Assembly: GCF_003478445.1 (NCBI RefSeq)
Contig: NZ_QUET01000009.1
Location: forward strand, 53,404 to 117,403
Direction: 5' to 3'
Source of the DNA: Roseburia sp. AM59-24XD
Lineage (GTDB): Bacteria > Bacillota > Clostridia > Lachnospirales > Lachnospiraceae
DNA: 64,000 nucleotides
Shown: positions 47,516 to 57,765 of the stretch, in pieces
Position numbering within the stretch: position 1 is the stretch's first letter
How the letters are laid out: each line of letters starts with the position of its first letter
Notes under the pieces: generated by a model
Told to the model about the DNA's origin: nothing
What the model saw: the letters and a program-made list of their open reading frames with translations, nothing else
The model's database searches: none
Position numbers and translations under genes: made by a program

Positions 47516-47962
47516 TTATTTGCCAATCTCTAACGCCTTCAATGCCATATTCTTGGCAGCATTAAAAGCAGTAACATTGGCTTCATAGGAACGGCTGGCA
47601 TCGATCATGTTTGTCATCTCTGTCACCGTGTTGACATTCGGATAGGTCACGTATCCATTCTCATCCGCGTCCGGATTGGATGGATCATATACCATCCTTC
47701 CTTCGGTATCCGTATCCTCCGTGATACGGCTGATCTTAACGCCATTGCCAACCTTTCCATACATTCCTGCCGCATTGGTCAGGGCATCGTCAAATGAATA
47801 GTATGCCTTTTCCTGAAATACGACTGTTTTGCGCTTATAAATATTGCCATCTGCATCGCGGGTAGAATTAACGTTTGCGATATTCTGTGATATCACATCA
47901 AGACGTGTCCTCTGCGCCGTCATGCCACTGGCACTGATATCAAATGATGAAAATACACCCAT
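47516..47962 (-). CDS. flgC: Flagellar proximal rod protein FlgC
   Basis: 148 residues. N-terminal F-D-I-S-A-S-G-M-T-A-Q-R-T-R-L-D-V-I-S-Q-N-I-A-N-V-N-S-T and a C-terminal M-I-D-A-S-R-S-Y-E-A-N-V-T-A-F-N coiled segment identify FlgC. Confidence 0.94.
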   Translation of the reverse strand: MGVFSSFDISASGMTAQRTRLDVISQNIANVNSTRDADGNIYKRKTVVFQEKAYYSFDDALTNAAGMYGKVGNGVKISRITEDTDTEGRMVYDPSNPDADENGYVTYPNVNTVTEMTNMIDASRSYEANVTAFNAAKNMALKALEIGK

Positions 47963-48007
47963 ATTCTATAATCCTTTCCATTCGTATCATCCGGTCTGCT
48001 CTATGTA

Positions 48008-48406
48008 TCAGTTACCGCTTCCGTTCTTGCAGACACTGCGCAGTCTCGAAAACTCCTGCGAAACCGAATCGAGCACCGTATAATACTTGATCTGATTCTG
48101 TGCCAGATAAGAATTCTCCGTGTCAATATCTACATTGTTTCCATCCAGACGATAGCTTACCGTGCTGTAATCCGTATATATACTGCCGTTGAGCAGATCA
48201 AGCTCCGCGTCTGCCACTGCATCATCCAGAGACTCTCCGCCGGTCAACTGCTCCTCCAGATAACTCTGGAACGTCACATCCTTTCTCTTATAGGTCGGCG
48301 TGTCCGCATTAGCAATATTGTTGGAGATAACAGAATGCCGCAGCCAGCTTGCATCTGCGGTCTTCTCCAATATATTGATATAGTTAAATGCACCTGATGA
48401 AATCAT
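48008..48406 (-). CDS. flgB: Flagellar proximal rod protein FlgB, first gene of the operon
   Basis: 132 residues from ATG at 48406 (GAGGAGG, 6-base spacing), preferred over an in-frame codon at 48448. W-L-R-H-S-V-I-S-N-N-I-A-N-A-D-T-P-T-Y-K-R is the FlgB signature. It forms the proximal rod with FlgC. A sigma-A-type promoter precedes it. Confidence 0.93.
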   Translation of the reverse strand: MISSGAFNYINILEKTADASWLRHSVISNNIANADTPTYKRKDVTFQSYLEEQLTGGESLDDAVADAELDLLNGSIYTDYSTVSYRLDGNNVDIDTENSYLAQNQIKYYTVLDSVSQEFSRLRSVCKNGSGN

Positions 48407-48486
48407 CGAAAACCTCCTCGCTATATGTGAAAAGTATAAAAACAACAATATATGCCGTTATTATAAACCCAATTACACTACATATA

Positions 48487-48514
48487 ATTATAAAGTAATT
48501 CATAAAAAATACAA
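48487..48514 (-). promoter_or_regulatory. Main fla/che operon promoter
   Basis: TTGTAT (48509-48514), 16-base spacer, TATAAT (48487-48492), in the 115-base codY-flgB gap. A second TATAAT (48460-48465 region) lies downstream, so tandem starts are possible. No sigma-28 box is evident. No terminator separates codY from flgB. Confidence 0.6.
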
Positions 48515-48521
48515 GACCTAT

Positions 48522-49310
48522 TTACAGATTTTGCTCTTCCATACAACTCCGGATCATCTCCGGTGTAAATCGTTCATTCAGCAAATGAATGCTCGTCCCC
48601 TTCATGCCGCCAGATTTTGTACTGATAATTCCCGCACTCTCACACTTTCTAAGTCCGTTTACGATCACCGATCTCGTTATCCCAACCTGATCGGCAAGAC
48701 GGCTTGTCACAAGCATGTCGGAATCATTCTCTTCCAGCTCATCGAGCACATACAGCATCGCCTTTGCCTCAAGTCTGGAAAGCGTCCGTATCGCTGCCCG
48801 GACATCATTCTCTTTGTGTTGCTCCTCCGAGAGTTCTTCGCTTTCTGCCCGCTGCATAGCAAGTCCGATCACGGTCATCCCATACTCCATCAGGATAATA
48901 TCATCAATCGAAAAGGCTCCTGCCTGACGATACACAAAAAGCGTTCCCAGACGCTTTCCTGCCATGTTGACCGGAGCCACCATTGCCTGATAATCCTGTA
49001 CGCCCTCAAATGAAAAACCTAATGTCATCAGATTGACATTCTCCTTCGTGGAGAGAATATTTAACATCCGTTCATGGATCTGCCGTTCAAAATAGCTTCC
49101 ATAAGCAACTCCGCTCATCTGCGGGATCACGGGGATCTCCTTGCGAAGGCGCATTCCAAGCACCTTCCCCTTACGGCTGAGCAAAAGCACATTGACCTCC
49201 ATCTCCTGAGAAAGCATACGACAGAAATCGTTAAAATCTACCTTATCCGACTCCTGACGGTTTAACAGACGGTATATTTTCCGCGTTTTATCCAATAATT
49301 CCAAACTCAT
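48522..49310 (-). CDS. codY: Global transcriptional repressor CodY
   Basis: 262 residues from ATG at 49310, M-S-L-E-L-L-D-K-T-R-K-I-Y-R-L-L, as in other CodY proteins. The N-terminal GAF domain senses branched-chain amino acids (and GTP in bacilli); the C-terminal winged helix has S-R-L-A-D-Q-V-G-I-T-R-S-V-I-V-N-G-L-R-K. Adjacent to flgB as in B. subtilis, where CodY also represses flagellar genes; the intervening clpQ/clpY/xerC genes of Bacillus are absent. Confidence 0.94.
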   Translation of the reverse strand: MSLELLDKTRKIYRLLNRQESDKVDFNDFCRMLSQEMEVNVLLLSRKGKVLGMRLRKEIPVIPQMSGVAYGSYFERQIHERMLNILSTKENVNLMTLGFSFEGVQDYQAMVAPVNMAGKRLGTLFVYRQAGAFSIDDIILMEYGMTVIGLAMQRAESEELSEEQHKENDVRAAIRTLSRLEAKAMLYVLDELEENDSDMLVTSRLADQVGITRSVIVNGLRKCESAGIISTKSGGMKGTSIHLLNERFTPEMIRSCMEEQNL

Positions 49311-49395
49311 AGTAAATCCCTGTTCCTTCTCCATTGGCAAGCCTGCAAATGCTTAACCATAAACGTATCTGTAATATGCACCCCTGCATAAAAAC

Positions 49396-51465
49396 TTAGT
49401 CTTCCTTCGGCTTCGTCTCAACATATCCGCACTTTTCATCCATACAGACAAGCTTGCTTCCCTTCTCTAACATAAGACCACCGCACCTCGGACACTTCTT
49501 TACAGACGGCTTCTGCCATGTCATAAAATCGCACTCTGGGAAATTCATGCAGCCAAAATATCTTCTGCCCTTACGGCTCATCTTCATCACAAGATCACCG
49601 CCGCACTTCGGACAGTCCACACCGATCTTCTCAAAGAACGGCTTCGTATTGCGGCACTCAGGGAATCCCGGGCAGGCAAGGAACTTCCCGTGTGGTCCGT
49701 ACTTAACAACAAGATTTCTGCCGCATTCCTCACAGATCACATCGGTCACCTCGTCCTCGATCGTAATCTCCTCAAGTTCCTTCTGGGCAATCTCCACTGC
49801 CTCTTTCAGATCCGGATAGAAGTTTTCGATAACGGTTTTCCATTTTACGGTGCCATCCTCAACACAGTCCAACAGTCCCTCCATGCTGCCGTAAAGTTAA
49901 CATCCACAATACTCGGGAATGACTTCTTCATGATGCTGTTGACCACCTCGCCAAGCTCTGTCACATACAGCTGCTTCTGCTCCTTCGCCACATAATGACG
50001 GTTGATGATCGTGGAGATCGTTGGTGCATAGGTGCTTGGACGTCCAATACCAAGCTCCTCCAGCGTCTTTACAAGGGATGCCTCAGTAAAATGTGCCGGT
50101 GGCTGTGTAAAATGCTGCTTCTTCTCCAGATTGTCCACTTTCATGGCTGCACCCTTCACAATATTCTTGGAGAGTGTCTTCTTGTCAACCTTATCCTCAT
50201 CGGTCTGGTAAACATTCAGATAGCCCTGGAATACCACTTTGGAGGAGGAAGCCGTAAAACGATATTTATCGGAGTCAATCTTTACAGAGGTCGTCTCATA
50301 CTTTGCCGCTGCCATCTGACTCGCAATAAAACGCTTCCAGATCAGCTGATACAGACGAAACTGGTCTCTGTTTAAGGATTCCTTCACCTGAGCCGGTGTC
50401 AGGTCAATATAGGAAGGACGGATTGCCTCATGCGCATCCTGAATCTTCTGTCCGGACTTCTTCTGTGCCGGATCACCTGCTAAATATTCCGCCCCGTAAT
50501 TCTCAGTAATATAATCCTTCGCTGCTGCCTTTGCTTCCTCACTGATACGTGTGGAATCGGTACGAGGTATGTGATCAGACCGATGGTGCCTCTGCCCTTC
50601 ACAGCAACACCTTCATAAAGTCCCTGTGCCAGACGCATCGTCTTCTGTGTTGAGAAGTTGAGTGTCTTAGCCGCCTCCTGCTGCAGTGTACTCGTTGTAA
50701 ACGGCAGTGGAGACTTCTTGGTACGCTGCGATTTCTTGACATCCTCCACATGGAAGCTTGACTTTTGCAGAGAAGCGATGATCTCATCCATCTCGTTCCC
50801 GGTTTCGATCGTCATTTTCTTGGAATGTGTTCCGTAAAACTCCGCATTGAGCGGCTTCTTCTCGCCATCCATATAAAATCTGCATTTAACGTCCAGTATT
50901 CCTTGGAAATAAATGCATTGATCTCGGCATCTCTGTCGGAAATGATCCGCAGTGCCACGGACTGCACACGACCGGCACTTAAGCCGCGCTTCACCTTCGC
51001 CCACAGAACCGGGCTGATCTTATAACCCACAAGACGGTCAAGCACTCGTCTTGCCTGCTGTGCATCGACCAGATTGGTATCGATTGGTCTCGCCTGCTTG
51101 ATTGCCTGCTTAACGGCATTCTTGGTAATCTCATTAAATGTGATACGGCTTGTATTTTTGTTTTCCAGCTTCAGTGCGGTCATCAGATGCCACGAAATCG
51201 CCTCTCCCTCACGGTCCGGGTCAGTTGCGAGATATATTTTATCTGCCTTTTTTACTTCTTTACGAAGCTTCGCCAGCAATTCTCCTTTTCCACGGATGGT
51301 AATATACTTCGGCTCAAAATCATTGTCTACATCAATTCCAAGCTGACTTTTAGGCAGATCCCTGACATGTCCATTGGACGCAACGACTTCGTATGAACTT
51401 CCCAGAAATTTTTTAATTGTCGTCGCCTTTGATGGTGACTCAACGATAACAAGATTTTTGGCCAT
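49396..51465 (-). CDS. topA: DNA topoisomerase I, frame broken by three apparent 1-base deletions
   Basis: The intact protein would be 690 residues. It starts at 51465 with [20 protein letters not shown] and the toprim [12 protein letters not shown]. Breaks occur near 50876 (TTTTT read as TTTT before Y-M-D-G-E-K-K-P-L), near 50565 just after the catalytic-Tyr block G-L-I-T-Y-L (expected R-T-D-S-T-R-I-S next), and near 49887 (F-T-A | M-E-G-L-L-D). The C-terminus has three C4-type zinc ribbons (C-E-E-C, C-P-K-C, C-P-R-C). The enzyme relaxes negative supercoils. Essential in most bacteria, so sequence error is likely. Confidence 0.93.
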
Positions 51466-51504
51466 TTCCTACATACCATCCTTTCAAATTGCAGGCATAG
51501 GTGT

Positions 51505-52599
51505 CTACAATACTATTGCATAATACTGGTTTCCAATCTGCTTGATGACTCCCTTCATTTCGAGAGAAAGCACAAGCTGCATGATCCGCTGCACAGGCAA
51601 ACCCGACATCCGGACCAGCTCCGATATATGAATCGGCTCTAAACCTAAATAAGAATACACTATTTTTTCAGACGTTTCAAGCATTACCTCACATTTTTTC
51701 TTTCGGACGGACGCATCCTCGTCCAGAAAAATACCTAATCCGTCAAGAATATCCCTCGTCTGTGTGACAAGAAATGCTCCGTTTTTGATCAGGCTGTTAC
51801 TCCCCTTGTAGCATGGGTCATAAATGCCTCCGGGTACGACAAACACGTCCTTTCCCTGCTCCAGTCCAAGCTCCGCAGTAATCAGTGATCCGCTCTTTTG
51901 TCCCGCCTCGATCACAAGGATTCCGTCGGATAATCCGCTGATGATCCGGTTTCTCATTGGAAAGTTACCGGGATACGGCGGCATCCCCGGACTAAATTCC
52001 GAGATCACACCTCCGTTCTCCTGCATCAGCATATAACTCTCGATATGGTTATCCGGATAGCACCGGTCAATACCACAGCCCAGCACACCATAGGTTCTTC
52101 CGCCTGCCACCGTAAGAACACCTCTTTGTGCTGCAATATCAACTCCCCTTGCCAACCCGCTGACAACTGCGATCCCGTTTTCCGCAAGCTCTCTTCCGAT
52201 CTGCTTTGCCGTCTCCATCCCGGCGTGGCTCGCATTTCTCGCCCCCACCACCGCCACGGACGGCACATGCTCTGACGGAAGACTTCCTTTATAATATAAT
52301 GCATACGGTGGATCTGCAATATGGTGAAGCTTTGCAGGATAGTCCGGATGGGTGACGCAGGTAAATAAAATGTCCCTGCTGCAAATGCTGTCCCACCGCC
52401 TTTTGATCTGCTCGCGGTTTCTCGAAACAATCAGACGGTCAATGTCCTTCGACCGCAGTCCGGCAACCTGCGCCAGTGCTTCCCTATCCGCTTGAAAAAC
52501 CGCCTCCGGCTCTCCAAACACCGAAAGTATTGCCTGTATCTTGCGGCAGCCGATCCCCGGGATCGATGAGAGCCAGAACTCGTACAGTCCCTTCGTCAT
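51505..52599 (-). CDS. dprA: DNA-processing protein DprA
   Basis: 364 residues. The Rossmann core has S-V-A-V-V-G-A-R-N-A-S, G-R-E-L-A-E-N-G-I-A-V-V-S-G-L-A-R-G-V-D-I-A-A-Q and the Y-P-G-N-F-P-M-R-N-R-I-I-S-G-L block. A short C-terminal winged-helix-like part (about 300-364) is present. DprA loads RecA on incoming single-stranded DNA. ATG overlaps the comM stop (ATGA), so the two are translationally coupled. Confidence 0.92.
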   Translation of the reverse strand: MTKGLYEFWLSSIPGIGCRKIQAILSVFGEPEAVFQADREALAQVAGLRSKDIDRLIVSRNREQIKRRWDSICSRDILFTCVTHPDYPAKLHHIADPPYALYYKGSLPSEHVPSVAVVGARNASHAGMETAKQIGRELAENGIAVVSGLARGVDIAAQRGVLTVAGGRTYGVLGCGIDRCYPDNHIESYMLMQENGGVISEFSPGMPPYPGNFPMRNRIISGLSDGILVIEAGQKSGSLITAELGLEQGKDVFVVPGGIYDPCYKGSNSLIKNGAFLVTQTRDILDGLGIFLDEDASVRKKKCEVMLETSEKIVYSYLGLEPIHISELVRMSGLPVQRIMQLVLSLEMKGVIKQIGNQYYAIVL

Positions 52600-54150
52600 G
52601 ATGCTCCCCCCTCTCCCCAGTATCTGCGGTCAATCGAACGGTAAAACACAGCCTCTGCAATATGCTCCTGTCCAATCGTTTCACTTCCCGCCAGATCAGC
52701 AATGGTTCGTCCAACTTTTAAAATCTTATGATAGGCTCTCGCACTAAATTCCATTTTCTGAAAGATATCTTTGAGATATTCTGCAGCCTGCGCCGACATC
52801 ACACAATACTCTCTGATCTTGTGCGGCGTCAGATCACTGTTATGGCAAAAGCTTTCATTTCGGTATCTGGCAAACTGCAGCTTCTGTGCCTGTTCCACAC
52901 GACGGCGGATGATATCAGAAGACTCCGGCTCACACCGCCTGTCTCCTTCTTTCCACTCCAGATGGCGGTATTCTAACGGCATTGTCTCCGTGCAGATATC
53001 AATGCGGTCCAACAGCGGTCTGCTGATCCTTCCGAGATATCTTCTGACCTGTCCCGGGGTGCAACTGCATTTACTGCGATCCGGATACCAACCGCACCGG
53101 CACGGATTCATTGCTGCCATCAACAGTGTGTGCGCCGGATAACGACAGCTTCCTCGAAGCCTTGACACATTGACCCAGCCGTCCTCCAGGGGCTGTCTTA
53201 ACACCTCCAGCGTGTTGCGTTCAAATTCCGGCAGTTCATCCAGAAACAAGACACCTCCCGAGGCAAGACTGATCTCACCGGGTCTCGGATAAGTACCTCC
53301 CCCGATCAGTGCCCGCTGGGTTGCCGTGTGATGCGGTGACCGAAACGGGCGTCTGCGCACCAGTGGCGTCTCACCAGAAAGAAGTCCCGCCACGCTGTAT
53401 ATCTGTGAAATCTCCATCTGTTCCTCAAAGGTCATCGTCGGCAATATACCGCTCATCCTGCCTGCGATCATTGACTTACCGGAGCCCGGCGGACCGATCA
53501 ACAGCAGATTATGCATGCCGGCTGCTGCGACCTCTGCAGCCCTGCGCGCTGTCTCCTGACCAAGCACCTCCTTAAAATCCGCCCCTGTCTCCCAGACAGA
53601 CTCTCCATTGTGTTGTCCCCGGTAAACATGATTGTCTAGCATATCCTCCTCAAGCAGATCGATCACCTCTCGAAGCTTCTTCACACCGATCACATTCATT
53701 TCCGACACTACCGAAGCTTCCTCCTGATTCTCGGAGGACAGAATGCAATAGCTTATCCCCTGTGAAAGTGCACCGTACACCATTGGCAAAACTCCGCTCA
53801 CCGGGCGCACTTCACCCTCCAGGCTCAGCTCCCCGATCAGCAATATATTACTGAAATCTGATTTGGAAATATAGCCGTATGCCGATAACACCGCCACGGC
53901 AATGGCAAGATCATACCCGGTTCCATCCTTCCGGATGTCCGCAGGCGAAAGATTGACCGTAACTCTCCGTGGAGGAAAACGAAAGCCGTATTCTGTAGTG
54001 CAACGCGAACACGCTCCTTCGCCTCCTTGGTCTCCGAAGAAAGGTCTCCAACCAAAGAAAAAACAGGCAGTCCATCGGATATGTCTGCCTCGATCTGAAC
54101 CATGTGGCCCTCAATGCCTGAACCGCCACACAAAACGTCTTACTGTACAT
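52596..54150 (-). CDS. comM: Mg-chelatase-type AAA ATPase ComM/YifB, frame broken by two apparent 1-base deletions
   Basis: Restored length is 518 residues. It begins at ATG 54150 (MYSKTFCVAV); a base is missing near 54121 (expected S-G-I-E-G-H-M-V-Q-I-E-A-D-I next) and another near 53986 (expected N-T-G-F-R-F-P-P-R-R-V-T-V-N-L-S-P-A-D). The rest is continuous: Walker A L-L-I-G-P-P-G-S-G-K-S-M-I-A-G, F-L-D-E-L-P-E-F, and a C-terminal Mg_chelatase_C domain. ComM promotes branch migration during natural transformation. Paired with dprA. Confidence 0.92.
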
Positions 54151-54204
54151 ACTGACTCCTTTCACTCTCCGCAAAAGAAGCTTCCCCTCAATATATATTT
54201 TCGT

Positions 54205-54233
54205 ATTATAACACCCACAGTAACAAAAAACAA
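54205..54233 (-). promoter_or_regulatory. Promoter of comM-dprA
   Basis: TTGTTT (54228-54233), 17-base spacer, TATAAT (54205-54210). The -35 box overlaps the terminator stem of the upstream gene. Confidence 0.5.
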
Positions 54234-54258
54234 TCCCTGTTATGTAATCGGGATTGTT
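54229..54258 (-). terminator. Terminator of nrdR
   Basis: AACAATCCC (54229-54237) and GGGATTGTT (54250-54258), then TTTTTGTTAC on the minus strand. Confidence 0.75.
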
Positions 54259-54268
54259 TTGTGATTCA

Positions 54269-54721
54269 TTATTTGTCCAGGATCTTCTTGATCTCATCCA
54301 TAAATATGCTGACATCCTTAAACTCACGGTAAACCGATGCAAAGCGCACATACGCAACCGGATCCAGCTTTTCAAGATGATTCATCACAAGCTCTCCTAT
54401 ATAGCTGCTTGGAATCTCGCGCTTCTCCTGATTAAAGATCTCTGCCTCCACCTGATCGACCAGCGCATTCATCTGATCGATCGACACTGCGCGCTTATGG
54501 CAGGAACGGAACACACCGCTCTCGATCTTCGTTCTGTCATAACTCTCCCTGCTCTGATCCTTCTTGATCACAACAAGCGGGATTGCCTCCACCTTCTCAT
54601 AGGTAGTGAAACGCTTTCCACATTTATCACACTGTCTTCTGCGCCGGATCGATGCATTATCATCTGCCGGGCGTGAATCAATTACTCTTGTATCGTCCTC
54701 CCCACAATACGGACATTTCAT
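54269..54721 (-). CDS. nrdR: Transcriptional regulator NrdR
   Basis: 150 residues from ATG at 54721 (GGAGGTAACC site): M-K-C-P-Y-C-G-E-D-D-T-R-V-I-D-S-R and R-R-R-R-Q-C-D-K-C-G-K-R-F-T-T-Y-E form the zinc ribbon, and an ATP-cone domain follows. NrdR represses ribonucleotide reductase genes when dATP is high. NrdR boxes were not sought outside this region. Confidence 0.95.
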   Translation of the reverse strand: MKCPYCGEDDTRVIDSRPADDNASIRRRRQCDKCGKRFTTYEKVEAIPLVVIKKDQSRESYDRTKIESGVFRSCHKRAVSIDQMNALVDQVEAEIFNQEKREIPSSYIGELVMNHLEKLDPVAYVRFASVYREFKDVSIFMDEIKKILDK

Positions 54722-54791
54722 GCCGGTTACCTCCATCTTTTGTTCTTAGCAACATTATCGTTCAAACCGTCCAAAAATGCAAGCAGTTATT

Positions 54792-55058
54792 TTACTCTTC
54801 CCACTGACATTTCTGCAGGCACTTTTCCCGTTCCACCTCCACAAGAATCACATCCGTGCCGATTCGTTTGATCTGCTCGTAAGGAACAATATATTCCTGA
54901 TCTCTCCCCAATATGCCAAGCACCTTGCAGGGACCCGGAATGATCAGACTGCAGATTCTCCCTGTTTTCTTTTCAAAATCTACATCGCAGACATTTCCGA
55001 GCCGTTCCCCGTCACAGATGTTGATCACTTCCTTTTCCCGAAGCTGTGACATTCTCAT
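54792..55058 (-). CDS. ylmC: YlmC/YmxH family PRC-barrel protein
   Basis: 88 residues. M-R-M-S-Q-L-R-E-K-E-V-I-N-I-C-D-G-E-R-L-G-N and V-D-F-E-K-K-T-G-R-I-C-S-L-I-I-P-G are the sporulation YlmC/YmxH pattern. Function is not established; it lies between sigG and nrdR, an arrangement common in Clostridia. Confidence 0.85.
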   Translation of the reverse strand: MRMSQLREKEVINICDGERLGNVCDVDFEKKTGRICSLIIPGPCKVLGILGRDQEYIVPYEQIKRIGTDVILVEVEREKCLQKCQWEE

Positions 55059-55120
55059 ATGGCATCCTCATTTCTGGGCAAAAGCCGGTCATTTGTATTA
55101 TTTTATGCGCTGCCTTCCAA

Positions 55121-55897
55121 TCATGTGAGGTAATTTTTCATGGATTTTAATGCTCTTTTTTCCAGACGACTGACCTGTGCCTGGGATATCTGTATCTCCT
55201 GTGCCACCTCCATCTGCGTTTTCCCTTCGAAATAACGAAGCTCTATGATCCTGTGTTCTCTCTGGCTTAAGCGGTCTATCGCTGCTTTTAATGAAATCTG
55301 CTCAACCCATTTATCCTCCTTGTTCTTTTTATCACTGATCTGATCCATAATGTAAAGATTATCGCCGCTCTCCGCATAGACCGGCTCATATAAAGATACC
55401 GGGCTCTGGATCGCGTCCAGTGCAAAAACAATATCCTGCGCAGGAATATCGAGCTTTGCGGCAAGTTCCTCCACCGTCGGTTCCTTATCCGACTCCTTCA
55501 TCATAGCTTCCTTCGTATAGATTGCTTTGTAAGCAGTGTCGCGGATCGAACGACTCACCCGGATGCTGTTGTTATCCCGCAAATACCGGCGCACCTCTCC
55601 GATGATCATCGGCACTGCATAGGTACTAAATTTCACATTCAACGTCGTGTCAAAATTGTCAATTGCCTTCATCAGACCGATACAGCCGATCTGAAACAGA
55701 TCATCCACGTTTTCACCGGAACCGGAAAATCGCTGGATGATGCTTAGCACCAGTCGTAGATTCCCCTTGATAAATCTTTCTCTTGCCTTTCGGTCACCCT
55801 CCTGTATCTTCCGGAATAATTCCACTTTTTCTTCATTCGTCAATAATGGTAACTGAGAGGTATTCACCCCGCAAATCTCTACTTTATACATTGCCAT
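55121..55897 (-). CDS. sigG: Forespore sigma factor SigG
   Basis: 258 residues from ATG at 55897 (GGAGAACGCTC site): M-Y-K-V-E-I-C-G-V-N-T-S-Q-L-P-L-L is the SigG N-terminus. Regions 2 (D-D-L-F-Q-I-G-C-I-G-L-M-K-A-I-D-N-F-D), 3 and 4 (Q-M-E-V-A-Q-E-I-Q-I-S-Q-A-Q-V-S-R-L-E) are intact. It drives late forespore transcription. Confidence 0.94.
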   Translation of the reverse strand: MAMYKVEICGVNTSQLPLLTNEEKVELFRKIQEGDRKARERFIKGNLRLVLSIIQRFSGSGENVDDLFQIGCIGLMKAIDNFDTTLNVKFSTYAVPMIIGEVRRYLRDNNSIRVSRSIRDTAYKAIYTKEAMMKESDKEPTVEELAAKLDIPAQDIVFALDAIQSPVSLYEPVYAESGDNLYIMDQISDKKNKEDKWVEQISLKAAIDRLSQREHRIIELRYFEGKTQMEVAQEIQISQAQVSRLEKRALKSMKNYLT

Positions 55898-55991
55898 GAG
55901 CGTTCTCCATTCTGCGAAAGAATTTCTGTGATTGTGCAGCACCGGCATGATATCACCGGCTATGTATGTAGGATTTGCGATTCCGCCTTTT

Positions 55992-56738
55992 TTATACCTG
56001 TTCCAGACGCATGATTTCTTTTTTCAGACGCTTCATAATCTTTTTTTCCAGCCTTGAAATATAAGACTGCGAGATTCCAAGCAGATCTGCCACCTCCTTC
56101 TGTGTCCGCTCCGCCCCGTCCTTTGTGTTAAGTCCAAAGCGAAGCTCGATGATCATGCGTTCCCGCTCTCCGAGCTTATCTAACGCCATCCGCAACAGCT
56201 TGCGGTCCACCTCCTCTTCCAACCCCTTTGAGATTGCATTCTCATCAGTGCCGAGAATATCTGACAGCAATAGTTCATTGCCATCCCAGTCGACATTTAA
56301 CGGTTCATCGATCGACACCTCCATTTTCACCTTATTGTTGCGCCGCAGGTACATTAAGATCTCATTTTCAATGCATCTCGAGGCGTAGGTTGCAAGCTTG
56401 ATATTTTTCAGCGGATTAAAGGTGTTGATCGCCTTGATCAGACCAATTGTACCGATAGAGATCAGGTCCTCAACACCGATCCCGGTATTGTCAAATTTCT
56501 TGGCAATATAGACGACCAGCCGCAGATTATGTTCGATCAGTCTGCTTCTTGCCTTCTGATCCTGCTCCGTGCCAAGCAGCCCAAGGATTTTGCTTTCCTC
56601 CTCCCTGCTAAAAGGTGCCGGCAGGATCTCCGCCCCTCCGATATAATGGATCTCTCCCCCCTTTTGGGGGAGAAACCATCCCCGCAGTTCGGGCATGATA
56701 CGCAGTTGAAACTTATTTGGCATACTTATTTTTATCAT
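55992..56738 (-). CDS. sigE: Mother-cell sigma factor SigE
   Basis: 248 residues from ATG at 56738 (AAAGGATGAAG site). The N-terminal prosequence (R-I-M-P-E-L-R-G) followed by [11 protein letters not shown] is typical of pro-SigE. Region 2 has [18 protein letters not shown], region 4 [18 protein letters not shown]. Processed by SpoIIGA, encoded next to it. Confidence 0.93.
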   Translation of the reverse strand: MIKISMPNKFQLRIMPELRGWFLPQKGGEIHYIGGAEILPAPFSREEESKILGLLGTEQDQKARSRLIEHNLRLVVYIAKKFDNTGIGVEDLISIGTIGLIKAINTFNPLKNIKLATYASRCIENEILMYLRRNNKVKMEVSIDEPLNVDWDGNELLLSDILGTDENAISKGLEEEVDRKLLRMALDKLGERERMIIELRFGLNTKDGAERTQKEVADLLGISQSYISRLEKKIMKRLKKEIMRLEQV

Positions 56739-56751
56739 TTCTTCATCCTTT

Positions 56752-57567
56752 CTATTTACCTTCTTCCATACATAATAAGCTGAACGGCAGAATCTTCTGA
56801 CAATTGCGGCTGACCGCCGCAAGGAAGTTTCTGATTACAGAACCGTCCTGCAGGATCAGCAGCGGAATACGGTATGCCGGAAGCACACCATCGCCCCCGA
56901 TCGAATGATACGGGATCATGAGCGGACGTTTCTGTTCGGCAATCTTAAGCTTAAGCGCCAGACTCTGTGCCATGATCATTACACGTTCTCCGCTGTAGGG
57001 ACTTACCAGACAGTTTCCGGTATCTAACAACAGCCGCAACGGATAACGCCTGCCATCCTCCAGCCCTATGATCCCGTCCATCGTGTTCACGCGCTTCTCC
57101 CCATGTCTGAGATAGCGTTCCATCACAAACAGTACAAGGAATACACCTGCTGCACCGGCAAAGACCATCCATATTCCGGGACTGCGCCACCTGCAGATCC
57201 ACTCCCGGCACACATAGATCATCCCCCCTGTCACAAGACTGACCTGCAGCATTGCAAAAATATCCTTCAAGAGCTCCCGAAGCTGCTTTTCGTGAAATGT
57301 GATCTGAAGCATTTCCAGTGCTGTGAGAAGCGCGACCACCAAAAGAAACACTCCCGGCTGGTACATTTTCTGCATTCCTCCTGCCTTCCCCACGCAGTAA
57401 CGCAGCCACAATAATACAACCAGCGTTTCCTGGCTGCTCCCCAGAAATGCTGCCACCACAAGACATCCTTTTTTGAGATATTTGCGCCGCAGCAATGCCG
57501 TCATCCCGATCAGAAACAGGTTCATTATGAAGTTCAGAACCAGATATACATCCCAATAAAACCGCAT
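56752..57567 (-). CDS. spoIIGA: Sporulation sigma-E processing peptidase SpoIIGA
   Basis: 271 residues from ATG at 57567; an ATG two codons earlier (57573) is an alternative. [16 protein letters not shown], then about five transmembrane segments (to about 160), then an aspartic-protease half with catalytic [12 protein letters not shown] and I-P-Y-H-S-I-G-G. It activates pro-SigE in the mother-cell membrane after a forespore signal. Slightly short but complete. Confidence 0.9.
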   Translation of the reverse strand: MRFYWDVYLVLNFIMNLFLIGMTALLRRKYLKKGCLVVAAFLGSSQETLVVLLWLRYCVGKAGGMQKMYQPGVFLLVVALLTALEMLQITFHEKQLRELLKDIFAMLQVSLVTGGMIYVCREWICRWRSPGIWMVFAGAAGVFLVLFVMERYLRHGEKRVNTMDGIIGLEDGRRYPLRLLLDTGNCLVSPYSGERVMIMAQSLALKLKIAEQKRPLMIPYHSIGGDGVLPAYRIPLLILQDGSVIRNFLAAVSRNCQKILPFSLLCMEEGK

Positions 57568-57662
57568 GGTCATCGCATTTATTACGTCATCTCCTTCCTG
57601 TCTTTTCTAAGGACAATTATATGCAAGCTCCTTCAAGAAAAATGTCAAATCAGGGCGAAAAC

Positions 57663-57702
57663 AAAAAAAGTCGTGTCTGTCATCTCGACAAAACACGACT
57701 TT
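57663..57702 (-). terminator. Terminator of the LTA synthase-like gene
   Basis: AAAGTCGTGT (57667-57676) pairs with ACACGACTTT (57693-57702); on the minus strand it ends ACGACTTTTTTTG. The rest of the 57574-57765 gap shows no gene. Confidence 0.85.
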
Positions 57703-57765
57703 TCATTTGATCTTTATCACACAGTATTCCTTAGATCAGGTTTATCTGTGTATTTGTTCTGCACC

